A stretch of DNA of 64,000 nt from Cliona cf. orientalis (taxonomy: Eukaryota > Porifera > Demospongiae > Clionaida > Clionaidae), in the NCBI GenBank assembly GCA_963930775.1, contig OZ005694.1, positions 1,922,001-1,986,000 on the forward strand. Direction: 5' to 3'. Positions 58,500 through 64,000 of the stretch are shown here, piece after piece. The translations under genes were made by a program, and so were the position numbers. The number at the start of each line of letters is the position of its first letter. Within the stretch, counting starts at the first letter, position 1. The notes beneath the pieces are model-generated. The model did not search any database, was not told where the DNA came from, and saw only the letters and a program-made list of their open reading frames with translations.

Positions 58500-59430
58500 G
58501 GAGGTGTGGTCCCACTAGGAGGTGGCTGAAGGTAGAGCAAGGCACACTGGGACCGAATGTGATCAACACCTCTGCATAGGGTACAAAATGTTGAACCCTG
58601 CCCCCGTCTGTGCCCAAGGATATAGTTGCCGCCTGCAGTCCGGGGAGGAGGGTATTCCATTGGAGGGTGTGGTCCCTGATGATGAGCTGGGCATACGCGA
58701 GCTGATCTCTTGCGAGGTCAGGCGAGTTGCTGAGGGAGCGGCCTGAGTGCTAGCCAGAAGTGCCACCGAGGTCAGCAGACTAAGCGGGGGAAGTACGCCA
58801 AGCTGTGCCACCAGGTAGGTGGTAGATGGGACATGGGGTCACAAACAATAGGGTGTGTGTATGTGTATGTGCATGAGGGGGGTTGAGGTGCGCAAAAGGG
58901 GGCCGGGTGCATGCTTGCCAGCTCTACCCATGTAATAAGTATGTACAGAAAGGGTGTATGTATCATGTGTATGTGCATGAGACCCATAGGAGCAGCTGGA
59001 GGGAAGATGCATGACACCCAAACCCAAACCCAAACCCAAACAGAAACAAATATAACATATAACTTGCTATTGGCATGGCTCCGGATTAGCAGCAGCGGTC
59101 ACTCCAGGGGCGGTGTTGGGCGTCACAGTGATGTCAGCGGTTGCGGTGTTGGTGGATTGGCCAGCTAATTGCTGTGCCTGCAGCTCGGCTCTGACCTGGG
59201 TTCGGATAAGCTCCAGGAGTTCCGATAAGGACTCTCCGGCAGATGATAGCTGAGGGGCGGCAGGGGTAGACGACGGAGGAGGTAGCTGCTGGGAAGAAGT
59301 GGAGCCAGCAGCAGCGGTACTCGCGGCCGTGGAAGATCAGGCCGATCGTCGAACAGTGGCTGTGGAAGGCCCAGCCACTCCGCGGCCATGCAGTGGTAGT
59401 TGAGCGACGCGTAGACTTGGGTTTGGGCAT
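58500..59430 (-). pseudogene. gag-like protein relic with CCHC zinc knuckle
   Basis: The minus strand starts with MPKPKSTRRSTTT at 59430, followed in a shifted frame by Ser/Ala/Pro-rich sequence and an amphipathic helix (SELLELIRTQVRAELQAQ, about 59171-59235). Further on, RDHTLQWNTLLPGLQA resembles the middle of retroelement gag proteins. CTLCRGVDHIRSQC at 58544-58585 is a zinc knuckle of the C-x2-C-x4-H-x4-C type. Pieces are in different frames with stops (a TGA near 59340), so it is degenerate. Helix, gag-like middle and CCHC together support a nucleocapsid-type gag. No protease, RT or integrase is present. Confidence 0.55.
59016..59041 (+). repeat. (ACCCAA)n hexamer run
   Basis: Four units of a CCCAAA hexamer within the gag-like relic. 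A degenerate version of the same hexamer occurs in the fold-back loop at 25312-25364. Confidence 0.8.
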
Positions 59431-59909
59431 GTTTACAAGCCGATGAGCAGGTAGGAAGCGTAGAAGAAGACTCAAAAATTCACTCACTGCACAGTAACTC
59501 ACTCAGTAAGAGCACGAGGCAGTTATGGTGCCACGCATGTGCAGCAGTCCTTGACTGACTCCCACCTTGTTACCGCCTACCACGGGAGTGGCCCCTTCCA
59601 GTACGTGTTAACTGTATCTAAAGATGCTTTAAATACTATTTAATTTTGAAACTTTTCATGGGGGCGAACCCAAGTGAAAAATTATAAAACTTTAATTGAA
59701 TTTCTTGTAATTACCCAAACTCTCCTAAAAGAATAATTATGTCCCATGCCCAAGAACTTTAATAGTGGCATAAGATGTTTTAGAGTAACTGATAGTCCCC
59801 TTTCTCAAAGCTGCAGTCACATCTTTAATATACTCCTAGAACCATGCTTTTAATATCCTTCAAATCTTCCATAGGATACATGTATTAAAACATACTAATA
59901 TTACTACAC

Positions 59910-60490
59910 TATAATAATATTATAATGCCAGCCAGCAGGAATACTAATATGCTGGTCCGTCAGTTAGCTAGTACTTACTAATAGATAATTATAATGTATA
60001 CTGACAGTGTATACTGCTCTACATAATTATTAATATCGGGATAGCTAGTAGGCACACTAGAAGAGGTGCTGCTGAGTGCTTTTGAAGGACGAGGGCTATA
60101 AGGCCTGTCAGCAAACTGTGACAGTAGCTACTCCACATCTTGATCCCATCAAACACTTTTCTATTTCATTTTCAAAGAAGTGTTCTTTGATTGCAGCTAC
60201 AACAATGAAATTTAATGTCGATAGCTACCCTCACCAGTGTTAATAATTGACTACATGCAATTATAATGTTGATATAGTACACTGTGACCTATGCTAAGTA
60301 GTTAGTGCTAATCAATAATAATATAACAATATTTGTTACTAAAATGCATGAAATTGTATATGAAAATCTTTGCTAGCTATTTCTGTAATTTGCCAGACCT
60401 TCAAAATTTTTCTCCCACTGATTCCATGTTCTGGCATAACACAATCTGATGCACGAATTTAATAAACCACTTAATCATTATTATTCCTCA
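59910..60490. other. 3' flank of remnant J
   Basis: From about 60060 shares GAAGGACGAGGG, GTCAGCAAACTGTGACAG and TTTCATTTTCAAAGAAGTG with 55740-55970 and 60940-61300. No gene. Confidence 0.5.
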
Positions 60491-60950
60491 GGCAAGGCTT
60501 GATCAAACTCCACACAACAATGACACAGAATTGAGCAAACGTGATTCCAGTTGACATCATAAGCAACTTTGATCTTTGATTCGGTAGATTCCCACCTGTA
60601 CAGAGTTCCAGCACTCAAGACAATAAGGTTCAGCAAGGTAGCACTTTCTAGAACTCTCACATTTTTTTGCTTGTAAACATCAATATGAAATAAAGTAAGA
60701 AGGCTATGAACAAGACCAGTGCAAACACATTCAGTTCTGGATTTTCTACTAAAGTTTCAGCGAATAGAACCAGAAATACTCCTCAAATAAGATGCATTGC
60801 TCCAAACCAGTATTGGTGCTTATACTTTAAAGGAGATGAGTAAGCATCATAGACAGGGGCTAGCCTGTTGATCACTCACCGCTATGTTCGGCTATGTAGT
60901 CCATTGTGTGACAGAGCTGACCAGGTGGGCATGCAGCTGCTATTGCAAAC
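60490..60950 (-). pseudogene. remnant J: N- and C-terminal scraps fused
   Basis: 60490-60873 matches the C-terminal region of K (61625-62015, last membrane segments back to NKLAPVYD), with small indels. At about 60873 it switches to the N-terminal module (CHTMDY.AEHS region, about 60880-60945), which is cut again after the CPPGQLC stretch. About 2.5 kb of coding sequence has been lost between the two scraps, on the same strand and in the original order. Confidence 0.75.
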
Positions 60951-61427
60951 TGTGACAGGAGCTACTCCTCCTCAGTCCATTCAAACTCTTCTCAATTTCA
61001 TTTTCAAATAAGTGATTCTGGATTGTAGCTACAACAGTAAAAATTAACATTGATACTGTCACTTGTGCTAATTGGAAAGTTAGTTAGTGCTAAGTAGTAA
61101 CATAACAACATCATTAAAATGCATGAAATTGTAAGTGGAAAATTTTGCTAGTTATTTCTATGATTTGCTAGACTGTGAAAGTTTTTTGCCCACTGATTCC
61201 ATTCTCTGGCATAGCTAACAGAATCTGATGTATCAATTTTACAAAACCACGCAATAACTATTACTCCTCATAACTTGGTTTACAGTACTAATAATGATAA
61301 TGATTTCGAAAGGGGTGAAGATTCAACAGTTAATTACTAATCTAGATCTATTACAATTGCACGAATAAAACTGTTTGCTAATTGCTAATTAATAGAGATC
61401 TAAAGTAAATGCGTAGCTGAAAAGTTA
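60945..61427. other. 3' flank of copy K
   Basis: Second-type family 3' flank (CAAACTGTGACAG, TTTCATTTTCAAATAAGTG, AATGCATGAAATTGTA, AATAGAGATCTAAAG). The same flank lies beside copy A at 5940-6090 and carries the Harbinger-like MITE there. Confidence 0.5.
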
Positions 61428-64000
61428 TCACTCAAAATTTAATTGCAGTTTAAGTGTCTTTTGGTATCTACTTCGATCATTAGCAGAAGCTGGCATGGTA
61501 ATGGGCCGAGGGGTATCATTGATCAGCGGTTCAAGTTCAGGATCTTCAATTCGCTCATGAGCGATGTCATCATCGTCAATGATGTCATGGCCTTGATTTT
61601 GTCTGCACCTCCAACCAGCACTGAGACAAGGCTTGATCAAACTCCACACAACAATGACACAGAATTGAGCAAACGTGGATCCATTTGAAACCATAAGCAA
61701 TTTTGACCTTGAGTCAGTAGATTTCCACCTGTACAGAGTTCCAGCACTCAAGACAATAAGGTTCAGCAAGGTAGCGCTTTCTAGAACTCTCACCTTCATT
61801 CGCTTGTAAACATTCTTAATAGATGTGAAGGAAAATAGGAGAGCTATGAATAGGAACAGTGCAAAGACATTCAGTTCTGGATTGTCCACTGAAGTTACTG
61901 TCAGTAGAACCAGGAGTACTCCTCGAACAAGAAGCATTGCTCCAAACCAGTGTCGGTGCTTATCCTTCAAAGGATCGAGGTAAGCATCGTAGACAGGGGC
62001 TAGTTTATTGATCCATTTAAGTGGCCTTAGATGAGACACTCTTCTCAAAGGCTGAATGAACAGAAGCAGGAGTGTGTAGGGAAGCCACAGGAACACAAGA
62101 GTAGCAATGGCCGCTAAGAAAAGGTAAATGTGAGGGTGTTGGCAGTAGTGTAGGTTTCCATCGAGGTACCACACAACATAGGAGGTGTTCTGTGGGTACT
62201 GTGCTATCACTGCAACTGAGGTGGCATCTATTACAGTACGAAGGAGCTTCATGTAAGATAGAAGGAAGAGTGTGGCTAGAAGAGGAACAGCTCTGCTACC
62301 GATGAGGTTAGTGAGGCGAGAGGAGTAGCGACAAGCAATAATAATAACACCAGCAATGGCCCACACGTAGAATGGGAATAAAAACTGCAGCCACGTCTTC
62401 CAGTAAGCATCCAGTCCAACAAAGAAGCAAGTCTCAATTCCAAAATCCAAGTTGAGCCAGGCAATAAAAAATTGAAAAAAAGTGAACAAAACATTTTCTC
62501 CAATGTCCGTGGGAAAGAGTATTATCTTGTAGGCCCATACAATGTTAGCATAGAAGATGACTCCATTAATAAGTCCTTGAGTGGCAGTGAGGTTGAGTGC
62601 AAGGATAAAGAACACAAGGAAGACACCAGCAGCAGCAAAGGCAATCAGGAGTGCCACGTTATGACTGTTGGGACATTCAATGCACCGAGAAGATCCAATT
62701 GCCAGGCTAAAGTTGTCCTTACAGGCACCACACAGGATGCCGGTTCGGTTGGAGGCACACTGCTTGCTGGGATCATATCTAATATTGACTGTCTTGTTGC
62801 CTGACTTACAATAAAGTAGGGGACAGAATTTGTTGTACATGATACCAGTGCTATGACCCTCATTGAAGGTTGCATTCACCCACACAGTGCCGTTCCACTG
62901 CAGGAGTCCAGTTTTATTTTCTACTAAACAAGTGAAGCCATTGTTAGCCAAGACAGGATAACAGCTACATGTGGTTTCGTCATGATTTAGAGTTAGTCCT
63001 GGAGGGCAGCCTGGGAGTAAGGTGATATTTATAAATATTGGGGTTGTTAGGAGTTCAGGCTTTATACAACCAGACTGATTATGCGAAACATAATCAGGTA
63101 TTTCATGCTTGATCATATGTTCATAGTTGAAGATATCATGTTCTGTTGATTCATTGCTACTGACAGCAGATACTGGCCGAGATGATGTTTGCAACAACAA
63201 TAATTCATAATCACGTCTTGAGTGAACTGTATAGTTAAAAGGAAAACACTTTCCACTGTCGATTACAAGTTGCGATTTGTCTCGTTTCGAAGAATTATGA
63301 GAAAGGAATCTGGCATGGATCGTTCCAACTGTAGTGCCAAAGTCATAACCCACTATACATGCAGGTAATGTGATGGTTTCACCACGATAAATGCTGGTAT
63401 TAGTGAAAATATATGAGATATTAGCACACTGTGGTTTACCATTGGAGTCACAGAGACACACACGCAGAGGAGCAGAGGATACTGGAGATAGGGTCTCATT
63501 GAGGCCAGGGTCAAAGGAGATGTTAACATACTCTTTAGGTTCTTCATCTATATAAGAACAGTGAGGCTTTCCTTGTCGATTCACAAAAATTATTTTATCT
63601 CTAGAACATGAACCATCCCTTACACTTGCTCCATACATGTGGTGTCCGACACCACGTTGTGCATAATTTCTGACAAAAGATATTTCAGCGGAGTAGTCTG
63701 TGATCATGAATATACATGGTTGTGAAGACTGGGAATAGACTGCTCCACCAACATCAAATGCTGTGTTATTGATAAACTGAATACTTGACTGATATCCCAT
63801 TGTGGTCATGAGTAATGATGGCATACTACTATAGAGAGCACCTCCTTGAAATGCAGAGTTGTTGAAAAAGAGTAATTTGGCATAATCACCAACAATGATA
63901 GAGGGGTGAATACCTTCTTCTATAACAATTGCACCACCTTTCACTTGTGCTGAATTCACAACAAACTTTACTAATTTTTTAGTCCTAATAATCATGCTTC
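61428..64000 (-). CDS. copy K: beta-helix multi-pass membrane protein, 5' partial
   Basis: Open without interruption from the window edge to a stop at 61428 (about 855 codons visible; probably around 1,270 in full). Counting from 63995: GGA repeats at about 20, 51 and 83, variable patch 128-160, CLCDSNGKPQC 180-190, CxC at 343-345, CGAC...CIEC at 422-441, hydrophobic segments at about 446-468, 474-494, 503-515 (weak), 536-556, 568-586, 621-648, 685-703, 708-726 and 771-788 with a weaker one near 740-753, then an acidic tail (IIDDDDIAHERIEDPELEPLI). The C-terminus differs from siblings: after MPASA it continues ...YQKTLKLQLNFE instead of KYTK, because of sequence change near 61485. It is the best candidate for a functional member: a glycosylated surface protein, function unknown. 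Confidence 0.88.
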   Translation of the reverse strand, partial: SMIIRTKKLVKFVVNSAQVKGGAIVIEEGIHPSIIVGDYAKLLFFNNSAFQGGALYSSMPSLLMTTMGYQSSIQFINNTAFDVGGAVYSQSSQPCIFMITDYSAEISFVRNYAQRGVGHHMYGASVRDGSCSRDKIIFVNRQGKPHCSYIDEEPKEYVNISFDPGLNETLSPVSSAPLRVCLCDSNGKPQCANISYIFTNTSIYRGETITLPACIVGYDFGTTVGTIHARFLSHNSSKRDKSQLVIDSGKCFPFNYTVHSRRDYELLLLQTSSRPVSAVSSNESTEHDIFNYEHMIKHEIPDYVSHNQSGCIKPELLTTPIFINITLLPGCPPGLTLNHDETTCSCYPVLANNGFTCLVENKTGLLQWNGTVWVNATFNEGHSTGIMYNKFCPLLYCKSGNKTVNIRYDPSKQCASNRTGILCGACKDNFSLAIGSSRCIECPNSHNVALLIAFAAAGVFLVFFILALNLTATQGLINGVIFYANIVWAYKIILFPTDIGENVLFTFFQFFIAWLNLDFGIETCFFVGLDAYWKTWLQFLFPFYVWAIAGVIIIACRYSSRLTNLIGSRAVPLLATLFLLSYMKLLRTVIDATSVAVIAQYPQNTSYVVWYLDGNLHYCQHPHIYLFLAAIATLVFLWLPYTLLLLFIQPLRRVSHLRPLKWINKLAPVYDAYLDPLKDKHRHWFGAMLLVRGVLLVLLTVTSVDNPELNVFALFLFIALLFSFTSIKNVYKRMKVRVLESATLLNLIVLSAGTLYRWKSTDSRSKLLMVSNGSTFAQFCVIVVWSLIKPCLSAGWRCRQNQGHDIIDDDDIAHERIEDPELEPLINDTPRPITMPASANDRSRYQKTLKLQLNFE

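Larger units (their letters stand above)
57755..59906 (-). mobile_element. gag-like retroelement relic between direct repeats
   Basis: Direct repeats of about 270 bp (57755-58027 and 59637-59906; TTTTGAAACTTTTCATGGGG... ending AACATACTAATATTACTA) flank 1.6 kb. The interior minus strand carries gag-like pieces, and a hAT-like MITE at 58162-58495 has landed inside. The layout fits a small LTR-type or other terminal-direct-repeat retroelement read on the minus strand, with a leader of about 200 bp before the first ATG at 59430. However, the repeats do not end in TG/CA, and they contain an end of the 30581-type MITE, so duplication by another route is possible. Confidence 0.45.

Noticed and set aside
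6380-64000. Bacterial origin because of Pmp-like (polymorphic outer membrane protein) repeats
   Set aside because: The multi-pass C-terminus, MITEs with eukaryotic superfamily hallmarks, LINE fragments and intron-like signals indicate a eukaryotic nuclear genome; GGA repeats are also found in eukaryotic beta-helix proteins.

Overview
The window looks like nuclear DNA of an early-branching animal, most likely a demosponge. This is an inference from the type of surface protein encoded, short GT-AG-like introns, NRF1-like CpG promoter motifs, AT-rich DNA full of TAGCTA and GCATGC words, and a very high load of MITEs and fold-back elements. There is no sign of bacterial gene organisation, and I saw no tRNA or rRNA genes.

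The backbone is a cluster of one gene family, nearly all on the minus strand. The full-length product is about 1,250-1,300 residues and is encoded by an uninterrupted reading frame. In order it has a signal peptide, a Cys-containing N-terminal module (CPGNSSCPPGQLCHTMDYLAEH), a beta-helix-like ectodomain with about eight GGA[IVL] repeats every 28-32 residues and many N-glycosylation sequons, a short variable patch, a CxxC...CxxC juxtamembrane module, about nine hydrophobic segments and an acidic cytoplasmic tail. Copies and remnants: A 6380-10118 (broken), B 12838-16685 (broken), C 18236-18585 (tail only), D 19263-19751 plus 30364-30393 (plus strand, split by an insertion), E' 31912-32265 (fragment), E 32758-36628 (two in-frame stops, one frameshift), F 37540-39268 (5' half deleted), G 42545-43091 (tail split by a MITE), H 49192-52419 (near-intact, 10-bp deletion near the 3' end), I 56008-57139 (5' part only), J 60490-60950 (N- and C-terminal scraps fused) and K 61428-64000 (intact as far as visible, runs off the window). 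Gene flanks were copied with the genes, so this is DNA-level birth-and-death evolution and not retroposition. There are two N-terminus and promoter types: A/B, and E/H/I.

The most striking structure is 19752-30363, a giant fold-back element of about 10.6 kb. It has two inverted arms of about 4.9 kb, each with a unique tip, an array of about 22-bp mini-palindromes and an array of a satellite with a 187-199 bp period. A loop of about 0.8 kb lies between them and holds several perfect palindromes. It is inserted in copy D with an apparent TTTA target duplication.

Smaller mobile elements were defined by their inverted repeats, and several by comparison with an unoccupied paralogous site in this same window. 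They are a TA-flanked CAGTG element (2552-3253), three TA-flanked CCGTA elements (3992-4547, 41898-42076, 42600-43027), a TTA-flanked Harbinger-like element (6087-6310), two hAT-like elements with 5-bp duplications (53143-53334, 58162-58495), a TACTA-flanked element (53965-54275), fold-backs at 30581-30962 and 40037-40418, two non-LTR reverse-transcriptase 3' fragments, and a gag-like relic between direct repeats (57755-59906).

The stretch 43.7-48.4 kb differs from the rest. It has minisatellite repeats, a candidate minus-strand exon with splice signals and a dyad-symmetric CRE/NRF1-like motif at 48363-48389. It may hold an unrelated multi-exon gene that cannot be resolved here.
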